A DNA stretch of 64,000 nucleotides from Pisaster brevispinus (Eukaryota; Echinodermata; Asteroidea; Forcipulatida; Asteriidae), in assembly GCA_023634235.1 (NCBI GenBank), contig JAMKCF010000015.1, positions 12,558,087 through 12,622,086 on the forward strand, given 5' to 3'. The notes beneath the pieces are model-generated. The model did not search any database. It worked only from the letters and a program-made list of their open reading frames with translations, and was not told the DNA's origin. The translations under genes were made by a program, and so were the position numbers. Shown in pieces: positions 45,601 to 60,600 of this stretch (position 1 is the stretch's first letter; every line of letters starts with the position of its first letter).

Positions 45601-48600
45601 ATCAGCTATCTGACATTTTCAATAAAATACGAAGTTATTTACCATAAAAACAGATGAATAAATAAATAAAAGCTGTGCATTACTTGTATTCATTAAGATG
45701 ATGGCTTGTGATCACAGCATTGGTGAAATGTTTGAGTTGGAAACAACAGGGCATACTCTCAAAATGTTCCAACAGTATGCTCTGTTTGTCATCAGGCGAT
45801 TCCCAACATCCACTTCAGAGTGAAACTAGAAATCTAGTTTATAAGGATTATCTCACTGAAGCATGAAGATCTGACAGTACAAATCTTGCTGCAGATAAAG
45901 GGAGCATAAATGGAACATGTATGCAACTGACAGACAGTTGGAGGAGGGCAGTTGCTGATGATGAAACCAAAGTCTTCAGGTGCTGTTCCTGCAGCATCTC
46001 GACTAACTTCACATCCAGCCATGGATCACAAAAATGATATGGCCATGATGAATTCTTGATTGAGGTAATAATGCAGGGCTCGAATTTGACACTGGACCGC
46101 CGGCCCGAGGCCAGTGATTTTAGCCTCGGGCCAGTAAACTCATGACCTGACAAGTCCGGCGGTCTTGTGTTTTTCAATTGAATAATAGCCACTATGTAAT
46201 ATCTTTAATAGAAAGAAATGGTGTTCAGATGTTGACCTCGAGTCTAGTACAATTCTCTTCAGTATCAAGACAAAATAATGAGATACATTGTAAATCTTCT
46301 CTTAATAGTGCAATTTACATATTAAACTGTGTAGAAAGCTCTTTCTCGTGAAGATTCTGGTCTTGTGAAACAAATTCTGGTCCAGTAAACATTTTTAGCA
46401 ACAAGCCCTGCGGTCTTGTGGAATTTTACCCCAATTTCGAGCCCTGTAATGCCACATTTGCATGCAGTAACATGAAAGCCGTTGCAAACACAGACACAGC
46501 TACCTGAACAACCTGTCTTTCCACTACCCCAAGATCAAACTATACTAAGCTAATACCTACACCAGGACACTTAGACTCTTAAACAACACTCCTATTTGGA
46601 TTCCGGCAAATCTCCTGATGCCAAACAGAGAAAACGCTTTATCATCAGCTTTTTTTCAGAATTACAAATACTCAACAACAAAATGACTGTTACCACGAAC
46701 CTCCAATATAAACACAAGCTTGATAAAAATTGACCGATAACAAGGCAGTCACGGATGCATCTGGAAATGAACTCTTTTAAATGAAAAGAACAGCCCAATG
46801 GATCAAAAGGACACAAATAAAATTGTGGAAAAGGAAATTGAAGTGCGCTCCATATTTCATGAACCTAATCTTTACAAACATTGTTGGTTTGACTGAATTA
46901 TGCACGTTTACGTAGGCTTCTGGTAGAGCATTTTAGGTAAGTACTTAAGGTAGACCTTGCTGGTCAAAGATCAGAAGCCAATGAATTCTGCACACTACAC
47001 AAAATCTGGAAAATAATTTGCAGTTGAAAACCCTCTAAGAGAAAAATCACAGCCCTGAAATTGAATTTAAAAGGTTCATCAAGCTATTTTCCAGGGTTTT
47101 TTTTCATTTTTTTATTTTTTTTATTTAAGAGGTTATGGTCGAAGTGGGACAGTTTCAGACATTTTTCTTGAGAGGGTATGTTGATTGATATGTGAACCTC
47201 TGCAAACTGTAATTCCCACAACGTATTGTGGTAACAAGTAAAGGCCTGCACGGGATAGCCAAACTGTAACTCTGGCTGTTTATAAACCCAACAGTTTTTG
47301 CCCATGATAACTTGCAAATGTTAACGAATGGTAAGAAATTATTTTATGATTTATTTTTTGGATATTCATAATCGTTATTATTGTGATAGAGTAACACCTT
47401 TGGGTAACTAATTAAAGTTATTTATCAAATGAAAAATGCCTTTGCCAGTGATTACAACGACATAGCTGTTATTCTCCAAGATGCTGTTACAAATATTTAA
47501 ACAAAAAACACAATCCAATTCTATACTTTTGCCCAAGCCAAACCCCATCAAAGTAAAACTACTTCACTTCAATATACAGTGAGACTAAACCTTTGCAAAG
47601 AAAACACAGGAAGAAAAAATAGTGCAACACCATGGGAAAAAAACACTCATTTGAAGTTGAAGTTGGAGTTTGAATGCAGCTTATACCAGGTTGAGAAATA
47701 GATACAATACTAACTCTACACACAGTAAAAACTTTTAACATATAAAACAGAAATTAAAAACAAGACACAAATTAACAGGCTCCAATGTCTTAAAGCTGCT
47801 AAGCGATGAAAATTTTGCTCAGCACATACCATAGCTACAAGGTTAGCGACATTTTACTTTAGAAGCCATACATGTTTTTAAAAAGAAAAAAGATTTCATG
47901 CAAGGAATCATGCGATGAAATTAAAAACAACAACGTGTCGAGAGAAATGCAAAGCTGTAAGGAAACATCTGTTGTGGGGTGAACATGTACCACGGTCATA
48001 CGTGTGCAAGCCTGATTTTTCTGATCGTGTGCTGTAATGAGAACAAAGATAAAATATAACTCTGTTTTGACAATCCTTTGACAAGATGAAAGGTGGGCAG
48101 CAGGTAAGAGAAGAACCACTGGGGGCAGTTATGTCATTTCTGCCATTTCTGGTTTCATTTCATAATTTCATAATGTCGTAGCTGAATTAACAGTTTCTAA
48201 GGAAGAGAAGCAATATCTTGTAAAATATGAATGTAGGAGCACATTGGTTTTTGATGGTCCACTTTGGTCTTTGTTGCAGCTTCAATGAAACTAAGTTACA
48301 TATTCATTACTCACAATGAGATTTTTATTAAATATTTGAAATTTGCTTTGTGTTTTAAAAGAAGGGGGTTCCGCAAAAACAAGCCTGAAATGTAAATTCC
48401 TATAATGAGTTAACTCCATCAAAGGAGAGTACTTCATTCAGAATGACACAGTTAAAAAGCTTCTTCTTTTTTATCTCAATGAATTAAATCTTCTCTGGAT
48501 CTTGGATCTTGGATCTCAAGGAATTTAATCTTGTCTGAATATTGGATCTTGGATCTCTAGGAATTAAATCTTGTCTCAATCTTGGATGTTGGATCTCAAG

Positions 48601-51600
48601 GAATCTTGTCCGAATCTCGGATCTTGAATCTCAAGGAAATAAATATCGTCTGAATCTTGGATCTTGGATCTCAAGGAATGAAATCTTGTCTGAATCTCCG
48701 ATCTCTGAGAATTAAATCTTGTCAGAATTTTGTAACGCAGATCTCAAGGGAAACAAATTCTGAATATTGGATCTTGGATCCTAAGGGACTAAATCTTGTC
48801 TAAATCTTGAATCTCGGATTGCAAAGAATTTAATCTTGTCTGAATATTGGATCTTGGATTTCTAGAACTTAATTCTTGACTGAATCTTGGATCTTCGATC
48901 TCTAGAAATAACAATTAAATAAATCTTGCCTGAATAGTGCACTGTAGTGGTACAGTTTCCATGGTAAACAGATTTTTATATCTACAGCAAAACCAGTCTC
49001 TTTGGAGGCATGCACTAATAATTGTAACTTAATCAAGGATTGAATGTTAAACAACAGCTGTGTCCATGCCAACTGCCAATACTCTTGTATAGATGTCTGC
49101 TTGAAGCAAATCTTTTCACTTAGCAACTCACTGAGATTGGGCCCCAGATATATAGGACCTTACTTTTCTCATAAGAGGGCATTTGGAAGGGTCTACATTG
49201 GTGTCGTCTGCCAGACTGGTTAAGAATTGTGTGACCCTGCAAAAAAGCCTCAGCACTTGGCGGTGGGCTCGCTGTGAGGTAAAACATATTAACTTTATCG
49301 AATAAGTTCTTTTCTTTTTAGAATAGCAGTTTGAAAGTGAAACAGTGATTTCATCATTTACCACTTGAGGAAAAGAATGTTTATGAAGAAGGAAAAAAAA
49401 TTAGCTAAATGATCATGCAAGTAAGCAAGTAAGCATGCAACCCATACCCCCACCCTAAATTGCAACCTCCACCCTAAAAAAAAAATCAATCAATCAAAAT
49501 CAAAATCAAACAAAATAAATACATAAAATAAAATACATCGTATGAAAAACAAAATTAATTTACTACCACCTGTGATTCAAACTCCTGAAGAATCTGCTGC
49601 AATGCCTAAATTTGTTTAAATACGAGATACCTGGTCTTGCAAAACTCTTTTGTTTAAGGGATTTGTTTTTCTTTGGCTTCAACCCTCCTCCCCCCCCCCC
49701 CCCCCCCGATTATAACTGATAGTCAATTATTTACCTAATTTCAACTACGTTTCTAGAATTGTGATACATGCAGTATATTTGCAGACTAAGCCTGGAACAT
49801 GGAAATTAAAATTAGGTGTATTAAGCAAAAAATTCTTTTATTTGACATAGATACTGAACTACAAGGTTTAGTTTACATTTGAGTTCAGTCTTCATCACTG
49901 TTTTGTTTATTATAAGAGCGCCAACTTTACTTTGGTTTTTATTTTTAAAAGGGTAAGGAGTTTATTTTCACGACGACGTTACAAGCAGCTCTGTTTACAG
50001 TGGAGACTGGTTGACTCGTCATGAGTGATTGAGTATGAAGTCAATTTTGAATAACCTATCACCCTTGACCTGACCTATCACCCTTGACGTCCAGCATTTA
50101 TAAAAACAACACTATCAGGGATAAACATACTGTTATTGTTAACATGGTTAAACACTCAACTGCTTATATTTTCACACAAAGTGATGAGGTGAACCTACTC
50201 ATAAATTTAAACTAAAGGTAGGTGGTTGGAAATAAAAACCTTATTTGCAACACAATCAGGCACACTGTTACACTGCATCAGGTTTTCCTATTTCCTTAGA
50301 AGCAATGGACCGCCGGCCCGAGGCCAGTGATTCTAGTGTCAGGCCAGTAAACTCATGACCGTACAAGTCCGGCGGTCTTGTGTTTTTGAATAATAACACC
50401 TCACTGTAGTTTTTAATTAAACTGATCAATTGAGTATTGAAGTATTACCCACAAGAAAAAAACTTGATAAATCATCTCTTAGTGCTTGGTACAAATACAG
50501 CTCAAAAGTGAAAACAGTAGTGTTCTTCTCATTTTGATTCCGGTCTTGTAACAAATTTTCTGGTCCAGTAAAAGTTTGGAGCTACAAGCCCTGCAGTCTT
50601 GTGGATTTTTTCCCCAAATTTGAGGCCTGACGATTTGAGATAGGTGTATGTGTGCAAAGAAATTTTTTAACAGTATTTTATTGATTGAAATCTAACAATG
50701 TTGTTTTATTGTCACATCATTACTTTTCTTATTTATTCTCAAACTTGAAATGGGTTCTGTTTTTCCAAGGCAGTCTGTCAAATACTTTAGCACACCTTGC
50801 GAAACATCTCTCATTACAAGTTATGTCAAATTAAGCTCCCTTTAAAAATATCAAAACAAAATGCACTCTACACAAATTTGAGAGGGGAAACAATCTCTGA
50901 ATACAAAGCAGCAAAGTGGATCAAGTTTTCCCAGAACCTCGATACAGAATTCCAAAGTTAAATTCTATACATATCAATGACGTTGTTGATTTACCAATTA
51001 CTGGAGTACCAGGAAATGGTTTGAACGAGAAATCATTATCGAGTAACGGTGACTTACACTATTTATTTGAAACAGGTGGACCTTTTTAAGGAATTATGCT
51101 CTTTAATATGGTTTTACCCTTACACGGTTGTGTAATAAGCACTGCATACTCGGTGCTCTCTCGAGCTCTGTTAAAAAGATCCACAGGCAATCACTCGTGT
51201 GGGATTCGAAGCCACGACCTTTGCATTGCTAGAGCAGATGTCTTACCACTAGACCACTGAGCTAGCCCGATGGCTAGAGGCAGGTTCGAATCCTTAGCAG
51301 CGGTTTATATTCTTACAAAAATGCATCCACATGAGAATTCATCTCTACAGAAGTTCTTAATTAGAGGATATTATAACATTTACTTATTTCATTTCTTTCT
51401 TCTGATGCGCAGTATTCCCAAGCAATACACTGCTTTTCATCTCTGATATACATCGCAAATTTATTAACAAAAAACGTTTTGTAACCTTTGTTTTCTTGTA
51501 TATTTTGGTTCGTAGTTTCAATAACTAGTTTTACTTGGTACCCATGTTCCTGGTCAGAAGCAAAACAACAACAGAGAAACCTTACGTTAGTATGTTTTTG

Positions 51601-54600
51601 TTAATCAAAATGAATAAGTCACAACACTAAAAAAAAAAACAATAATCTTCAGACTAACAGACAAAACATTCAAGCTTAATATTCGGGAGTAAAGCCTATT
51701 TTAATTGTTGCAATCTAATTACTAACTTTGAAGTGAGCTAATTTAATTAAAATCTTAGTGAATGAAATAGTGCCAACCCAAAACAATTCAAATACACTTA
51801 CTTTTCAAAATAAAAATATACTAAGAGGAATAAATGTATATATAAAAAGTTAAAATGACCAATTAAGAGTGGTTACATTATTTTTAACAAGGGATGAAGT
51901 AAAGGAAAAGAGAAAAATAAACAAAAAAAGTGTGCACTTACAGTTCCACATAGCTCAAACTCTTCACCAAAGTCAAATTTACACTGGTCATTCATATTAT
52001 ACCACTCCCCTGGATAGCCATCTAGCTCTGGTAGTCCACTTTCAAATGGGGTATCCTCTAGACAGGAGTAAGCTCTGTAATTAAAGTTGATCCAGAGTTA
52101 CCGTACAATTTATTAGCATAAAGAAAGCAGCGTTTCCAGGCTAGGGTTCTAAATCTATAAAAAATGCATCCTTCATGGTAAAACTCATTATTCATTGGAT
52201 GCTTATAACTATTAATTTTGGTTTTACACTTACACCGATGTGTGTTAGCACTGTATACTCAGTACTTTCCCAGGTTCTGTGAAAAAAAATCACAGGCATT
52301 ATTACTCGGGTGGGATTCCAACCCACGGCCTTTGCAATTCTAGAGCAGTGTCTTACCAACTAGACCACCGAGATTGCCTGGTAGCTAGAGGCAGTTCGAA
52401 TCCTATATTTTAGCAGCGGGTTCCGCAACGATTTAATAGATGTTAATTTTGCATCGAGGATAAAAAATATAAATCCTTCATGGTAGAAAACTCACAGAAC
52501 AGAACAGAACTCGGGAAAGTACTGAGTATACAGTGCTAACACACATCGGTGTAAGGGTAAAACCAAAATTAATATTCTTTATCCCCGATGCAAAATTAAC
52601 ATCTATTAAAATGCTTATGACTGTTGTCAAAACATCGTTTCAACTGCTCCAAAGTTTCCGACACTTTGTAATTAAGTGTTCTGCATCAACATTTCATCTT
52701 GGGCGGTCAGGTTGGTGTAGTGGTATCTTGCCTTGCCTTTCACCTCTGGGACCCCGGTTCAAATCCCACCGGGGGCACTATGTGGATTGGGTGGGTTTTC
52801 CCTGGAATAATTCTCTGGGGTTTTCCTCCCACATCTAAAACTGAAACTTCCTTCATTGTCTTCTCTCCATTGGGTTCTTGGCTAGTATAGTGATTATAGT
52901 TCACTTTTCTGAGAGTCCTTGGCTTCACAACCAGAATAAATGAAATGAAATCTCAACGACACAAGCATTCCAGAAGGAATATTCCTTAAAGTCATTACTA
53001 CTTGATGCCAACTGTTGGTGAAATCAGTTTTCAAAACCTTTTTGAATGTCTCTACATTAGGGGAAATTGGGATGTAGTACGTATGCAGTCTCTCAGATTG
53101 TTTCTGTATAACACAAGAGAATGGTTCAACTCAAAAATAAAAACTCACCTGAGGTATCGGTGAAGTTCATCGTTGCTGCAGTCCGACCAGAAATGATTAT
53201 TGTATGTTGAAATGACGACAGGTGCCATAATTGAGCCAAGATAGGGATCCTCTGTGCAAGTGTTTCCGGTTCCATCGTGCTCCATACCAAACCTTCAAAC
53301 GTGAAAGAGTCACAAATGATGTTTGTTTGTTTGTTTGTTTGGTTTATTTCCATTTGCACAACTTGAAAATACATTAAATAACAACAGTTCTAATAGTAAT
53401 GAAAAATGTAATAATTAAGGTACAAATGGAGGTTACATCCAGAGGAGGTATAACCCTCCTGTAGTGGAGTACCTAGAGACTAAAATATATTAATTGCATG
53501 CGAAAATGCATAAAAAAAAGAAAAAAGAAAATATACTATCCCGAGGTCAACTTATAATAAGACTAAAACTGTGATAAAGAAAAATAAAAAAGAGATATTG
53601 ATGTCAAACACAAATGTAATGTTACAGGTTCGTACACACATGCTACTGTTTTTGTTATGTTGATGTGTTTTATAACAAGTGCAACAGTAACAGTCGCAAT
53701 TTAGATAGTGGGCATTGTCAATGTAAAATTATTTCTCAGTGGCCTATAAGCAGCAAGTCCTGGGGTCGAATTTCACAAAGATAGTCCTAACTTAGGACTA
53801 GTCCTAGGAGTTATTAAAAACTTAAGGCTAGTCCTAAGTTAGGACGAGTAACTCGTCCTAACTCGAGATAAGACTAGTCTTAACTCTTTGTGAAATCGTC
53901 CACCCATGGACTAATACTGTATAACTGGTTCACACTGCGTACAGTGCATTGTTGTATAACGGGCATAGTGGTGGCATAGTCTTACCCCTTAACAATACAA
54001 TATCATGGATCTGCCCGTGAAAACAAAATGATAGTCATAATGCTATTTCACACCGAAAATGTACCAACATTCCAAAATAATGCCCCTACTTTTCAACATG
54101 GATTTACGCCACTGACCAAGACACTTCCAAAATGTAAAAAACTGTGGTTTGTTTTAATAATATTGTTACATTAATTTTGGTTTGACCCAACACCGATGTG
54201 TGTTAGCACTGTATACTCAGTACTTTCCCCGAGTTCTGTGAAAAAAAAATCACAGGCATATTACTCGGGTGGGATTCGAACCCACGACCTTTACAATTCT
54301 AGAGCAGTGTCTTACCAACTTTTTCACAGAACTCGGGAAAGTACTGAGTATACAGTGCTAACACACATCAGTGTAGGGTAAAAACCAAAATTAATATTCT
54401 TTATCCCCGATGCAAAATTAGCGTCTATTAAATATTGTAACAAGTAAAAATCTGTAAATAAAAAAAGAGAAAGCTTGTCATTTCTTTGGTCATTCAAACA
54501 AAGCTCAGCTTTTTGTCAACAGCACTCAAATATTAAAATAAAGTGAGCTTGACTTCCTTTAAGACAATTGTCCCTGATAGTAGTAAAAGTGATGACTTAC

Positions 54601-57600
54601 ACATGTCCCGCCTCGTGGGCGACCACAAAGGACGACAGGAGACCCTCGTCTCGGGCAAGGGCACAGCTTCTTCTCATATCACACATTCCAGTCACTGGAG
54701 CATAACCTATCAAAGATTGACAATTCAAACCTCTCTAGTTTTGGGACTATGATAATTGACATGTATTAGAGGAGGGGGCGGGGCTTAATACCTGATGGGA
54801 GTTTAGGAGGGGCATAAGAGCACACTTCAGAGTGTTGCTAAAACAAGAGAACTTAATGAATTCTTGAAAGAGTAACATTTCTGTTCTCGTGTTATTTATT
54901 TATACTTCTGGTGCTTATTTATTTACTTTTTTTTTAATCTACACTTTTTTTCTTATTTTCTTTTGGTCATGTGGCCGAGTGGTTTAGAGCATCGAATTCA
55001 AGTTTCAATGGTTAAGTCATCGGGGTGTGATGGGTTCGAATCCCGGTCATGACACTTGTGTCCTTGAGCAAGATACTTTACTATAATTGCTTCTCTTCAT
55101 CCAGGGGTATAAATGGGTACCTGCGAGGGTAGAGATTGATATTGTGTTTGAAAAAGCCTTCGGAGCGCCACGGCAGCCCGGGCTGTATACTCCCCAGGGA
55201 GCTGAGAAAGATTACAGGAATGTTATTGGCCCAATGACCAGGGCACTAATGTAAAAGCACATTGAGACGTTATTGTAAAATGCGCTATATAAGAACTAGT
55301 TATTATTACAGTTATTATTATTACAACTTCTACGATAACTTTGCAACTTTAGAGGGACTACAACGAGTGGGGTCAAAGTCTTTCTTCAAGAAACGTTTTC
55401 TAAAGTGCTTATTTATATGGAAATAAATGTTTCTTAAATAAAAAAAAGAAGAAAAAACTCCCCATGGGAGTGTAACCAGTGTCCAGCAACGTTGTGCAGC
55501 GATAACTACATTGTAAACTTCTAACTATGGGTGTGCCACCAGAAAATTAGCTAATTTAATACCAGGAGAATGTTTCAGAAGAGAGACCACCAAGAAAGAA
55601 GAATAATAATAATAACTTTCGATTTATATAATGCATAATAATTAACACTTAATTCTCTAAGCGCTTTACAATAGTGCCCTGGTCATTGGGCCAATAACAT
55701 TCCTGTAATCTTTCTCAGCTCCCTGGGGAGTATACAGCCCCAGGCTGCCGTGGCACTCCGAAGGCTTTTATTTCAAACACAATATCAACCTCTACCCACG
55801 CAGGTACCCATTTATACCCCTGGGTGAAGAGAAGCAATTATAGTAAAGTATCTTGCTCAAGGACACAAGTGTCATGACCGGGATTCGAACCCACACCCCG
55901 ATGACTTAACCATCGAAACTTGAATTCGATGCTCTAAACCACTCGGCCACATGACACCCCAAAAAAAACATTCTTACCTGCTGGTCCAAAATTTAATCTG
56001 GTAATAAATACAGCCAAATCATGGTGGTTTGCCTGGTTTTCATCTCTAACAGTCTGCATAGATGACCAACGGCAGACATGAGCTAAACTTGCCTGTGCTT
56101 GTTGCTCTACAACCATGCTGGTAGACTGAATTAAACAAATGTAGAGATCACATAATAAGGCCATGACATTATTATTAGTCGACCAAGACCTTTTTTTTTT
56201 GGTAATCCAAAATGAAACCTTCTGGACACTTTTTGTAATTTTCCTCCAGAATGTACGAAACAAGGTTGACAAACAAGAACGCCTTCGGGTGGTCTTTCAC
56301 AACATTTTCATATCGCATAATAAAAGTTGGAATTGATTAAAGATGTTTGCTGATTCACAGGAAAAGTGGCCAACAAAACAGGAACCACTCCTGATGCTAA
56401 ATGCCGGTGATACTTTCATGAGTCGGAATGAACATAACCTACTCTTGTGTTTACAATGACTATTAATAGATTTTATGACTTCTCTCCAAAACAAAGTCGT
56501 CGAAAAGTTGACCAACCTGTTCATAGCTAAGAAGGATGATCCTGGATGCAGCAAACTGGATATCAGCAGACATCGAGTCATGACGGTATGCCATATTTAC
56601 CTGAACGATGAAAACCATAGTGTGATGAAACGTTGACTATACAGGCGTTTTATTAACTGAAGGATTGATTCGAAGATTACTGCGTTCTTGATCTATTTAT
56701 AAGTACTTTGGTTCCCTTTTAGGCTCGCCGTCTTTTTCTAAATATTTTGGTGAATTGTCAGATAAATTAAAGCAATCACTTCATTCTTCACCTCTTTGAG
56801 TTTCTAGTTATGGTTTACCCTCTTGTTCCGTCCTAGCTCGTTAAGTAGTGTTTTATTTGTTTGTTTGTCCTGTTTCGTCCTTGTCTGTCGTTCTGTTATA
56901 ACTTAAGTTCTGTTCTGAAGTCCAGTATTCTGTTTATAAGGCATTTCTATACAAGACTTTTGTCTTTTGAATATGCCTCCATATTTGCCTCTTTTTTTTT
57001 CTTGTGTCTCATTTAATTATTATTCTAGCAGTACCTTAATCATCTTTGTTCAATAGACCATCTTTATAACTACGTGTATGTTCATTTTGCAATAATATGG
57101 AAATAAATGTTGAGTTGAATTGAGTTGAATTGAGTTTTACATCATTCTTTTATTCATTTTTTATTTTATTTTTTTTAGTTATACTTACAATAGTCAACAT
57201 GGTAAGAAGGTAGGTTGGCACATGGTCTATCCCATGGAAACGTGTCATGGAGTAGTCAGCAGTCAGAAGTGTCTCAACAAAATGTTTCTGGCCTGGATCT
57301 CCTGCCCTACGTCTCTGACGTTCCGAACTTGACAACGGTTCTTGCTGGGATATGTTCCTCTCTGGGGTGTCATGGTGCAAGTCAAAGGTCACTAAAAAAC
57401 AAATTTAGATAACTCTAATAGAAGCTCACAGTATACTGGCCTTGATCTCTATGCCATTAGTAGTTGTAGTAAAGGGTAGGTATAGGGCAAGCCAAGCTTA
57501 CTTAGTTACCAGCGGTATCTCATTTTGAACACACTTAAAGGAAACTGCTTGTCTCTAGCCACCAGCAAACACTGCCTGATGAGCCTGCAGTAAGCAGTGG

Positions 57601-60600
57601 GCACATTTCCAAATTGGGACTACTTGGTATCCACAATGGGAACAGAGGGGATTAATCAGAGCAAAGAATCAGATTGAGAAACAATTCACAGCCCTCGGTG
57701 CTTTAGTGACACCATCTGTAACCATCGCATATCTAAACAAGTAAATTTAACAATTCAGCATCAAGGCAAAGGTTATCGTAGAGGGCATCACACTTGTGGA
57801 CACACACACAAGAATGTATTTTTACTACTAATCAACAAATCTTCAGCATTAACAGAACTGGAATGTTCGAAAACCTGAATAATACATGTGACTTATAAGA
57901 AAAATGACTGTCTTACGATCTGTCATGAGTCTTGTTGACTCTAACGTGAAGTCTTTGGTTCTATACATGATGTGAAGGTGGCCATCGGAGATGTTGGTCC
58001 TGGACTGACCAATGGTAGACACCAATGGTTCAATAATAAATTCTTCATCGCCAATTTTTATGAAACCACTCTGTAAAATGAAGGGTGAAAAAATTACAAC
58101 AAGCACAAAATGTTGTTTTGATTAAATACCCATAATAAAGCCATTACAAAAGTCAAGATTCCGCCTTTTTTTTTAAGAAGACAAAGTTGAGGATAGTAAT
58201 TTATCATCTGACAAACATTAATTTCTTAAAAAAAGAAACTTGGAAATCTTTCTACTGCATATCATTTCACTTCAACTATTTCTTTCGGACAAGATACAAA
58301 AATCAAGATTATGCTGCTTTTTTTTTAAGAAGAAAAAAGTTGAGGATAGTAATTTAGCATCTGACAAACATTAATTTCTTTGAAAAAAAAAGAAACTTGG
58401 AGACCTTTCAACTGCATATCATTTCACTTCAACTATTTCTTTCAGACAAGATCCAAAAAATTCAAGATTATATTGCTTTTTTTTAAGAAGAAAAAGTTGA
58501 GGATAGTAATTTAATTAATTTCTTTGAAAAAATAAGAAACTTGGAAACCTTTCAACTGCATATCATTTCACTTCAACTATTTCTTTCAGACAAGATACAA
58601 AAATCAAGACTATGCTGCTTTTTTTTAAGAAGAAAAAGTTGAGGAATAGCATCTGACAAACATTAATTTCTTTGAAAAAAAGGAACTTGGAAACCTTTCT
58701 ACTGCATATCATTTCACTTCAACTATTTCTTTCAGACAAGATACAAAAAACAAGATTATATTGCTTTTTTTAAGAAGAAAAAGTTGAGGATAGTAATTTA
58801 ATTAATTTCTTTGAAAAAAAAAGAAACTTGGAAAACTTTCAACTGCATATCATTTCACTTCAACTATTTCCTTCAGACAAGATATTTGTGCCAAATCAAT
58901 CCTTTGTTTATTTCTAACGGCGGTCAAAAGGAAACAAGAAGAGCAAAAAGGCAAATCAAATGACCTACCAATCCATCACAATTGCTAATAGCAACTGATG
59001 ATCCTGGGCTGTCGTCCACGCCACCAGAGTAGAAGCACAGTGTATTAGGTCTGTACACTTCCCTGGTGCCATCCTCTTTATACAACTCAACCTTCATCTT
59101 AGGTGTAACAATATATCGATTCCTTGTCACATTTAAGTGCATCTGAACACCGAATGCATCCACTCGGAAGTGATGGTGGACCCCTTGGCTGTCATCGTTA
59201 AGAGCACTACGCCTGTACCGCGATCGGCCATCTCTGTTGAGAAGAGTGTCTCTCTTGGCGCGCTCATAAACATCTTTTTCCTCTTCTTTTGAAGTTGAAA
59301 GGTCATGACTTAAGAACTGCCCATCTGGGGTTGACCTGTGCGGCCGGACTACTTCATAATTCGACAGTTTTGACAGAAGATGATCTGTGTGGTACGACAC
59401 AATTATTGTTTCATTTTAAATACTTCAATTTCATGGACACAAATTTATTTATGTGTGAAGGCCATGAGATTTGGGCGAGTTATAATGAAAACACTCGGTC
59501 AGAAACATTCAGATTCTGGATAACCCATAAATCAAACTCGTGAATTTCATCGAAGTGGTCCCATCAGTACTCATGTTGTTGCAAAAACAACACATTTTCC
59601 CGAAGCTTTGGGCATATTGAACCATCATTATTTTTATCTAGAGGAATAACTCTGAAAGGTGTATATTGATACACCATGTTACCCGTGAAATCACGAAAAC
59701 GCCAGAGCATAAAAATCGTACATTATTAATTATGGAGACTGCTATCAACTTTTCATGAACTTAAGCAAGCAGGCACATCTCAAAACTTTCTTTGTACAAT
59801 ATTTGTGGTATCTTGTGGTTGATACAAAATGTACAATTTCTCAGTGACCAGTATAGCATCTTGCCTGCTCGGAAGTGCCCTGGAATGCACAAGGTCACTC
59901 TTCTTTTTTTTTTTAACACAACTTGACATAGTTTTACCTTCTCTTTTAAATCTACTCATTTATTTGGTAATAGATAAATCTGTAACAAGGCTCTGAAGCC
60001 CTTTTAAGATTCATTAATTTGCAAAATGGAGCAGTGATTATTCATAAAAGAATAAGTGTTTCACAACTCATTATCTCGGATTTATCTTCCTGTGGGTTAC
60101 CTCAGCTACCACATCATTGTCCACTGGACTGCACAGTGCATATATAGATGGTTTAGCATCCTACAATCTTAACTCCAATAAGTAATCCCAGTCAGCTCAT
60201 GGGGGTGACAATAGATATGTAATGCTTGTTTCTCTTAAAGTGCATGTCCTAGCATAAGATTGATACACAGTTTATGCAAAGTTGCCAACATTTCAGAAAG
60301 AAGTATTTGTTAGAAATGATCTGAACCAATGTTTCTTATGCAAGCTTACGGATAAAACTATTCTTTTTTCTGAAACTACTTTTTAAAGTGAAGTGGATAA
60401 TATGAGCCGGAGGTTGCTGTGATTGCTGCTGTGTTAGGCCAATATTAATGTACCTTCAACACTTCCTTTAAGCAGGCAAGGGCTTTACATTACTGAATGA
60501 AATCCCTTCACATGGTTCACTTCCCATTATATACCTTCTGAAGAGACCTACTTACAACAACAATGGAGTTAACTACTGGTTTATGACTGTTCAACCGTAA

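Larger units (their letters stand above)
46447..51100. other. ADAMTS intron, mostly plain sequence
   Basis: Part of the 6.9 kb intron between the exons at 45021 and 51942. Apart from the MITE copy at 50308-50630, the short tandem repeat at 48480-48905, and a C run at 49690-49708, no gene or domain was seen. Confidence 0.5.

Noticed and set aside
55860..55955. A tRNA-Ser/Leu gene on the minus strand
   Set aside because: It is the head of a full SINE with the same body as 54960-55330 and an ATT-type tail.
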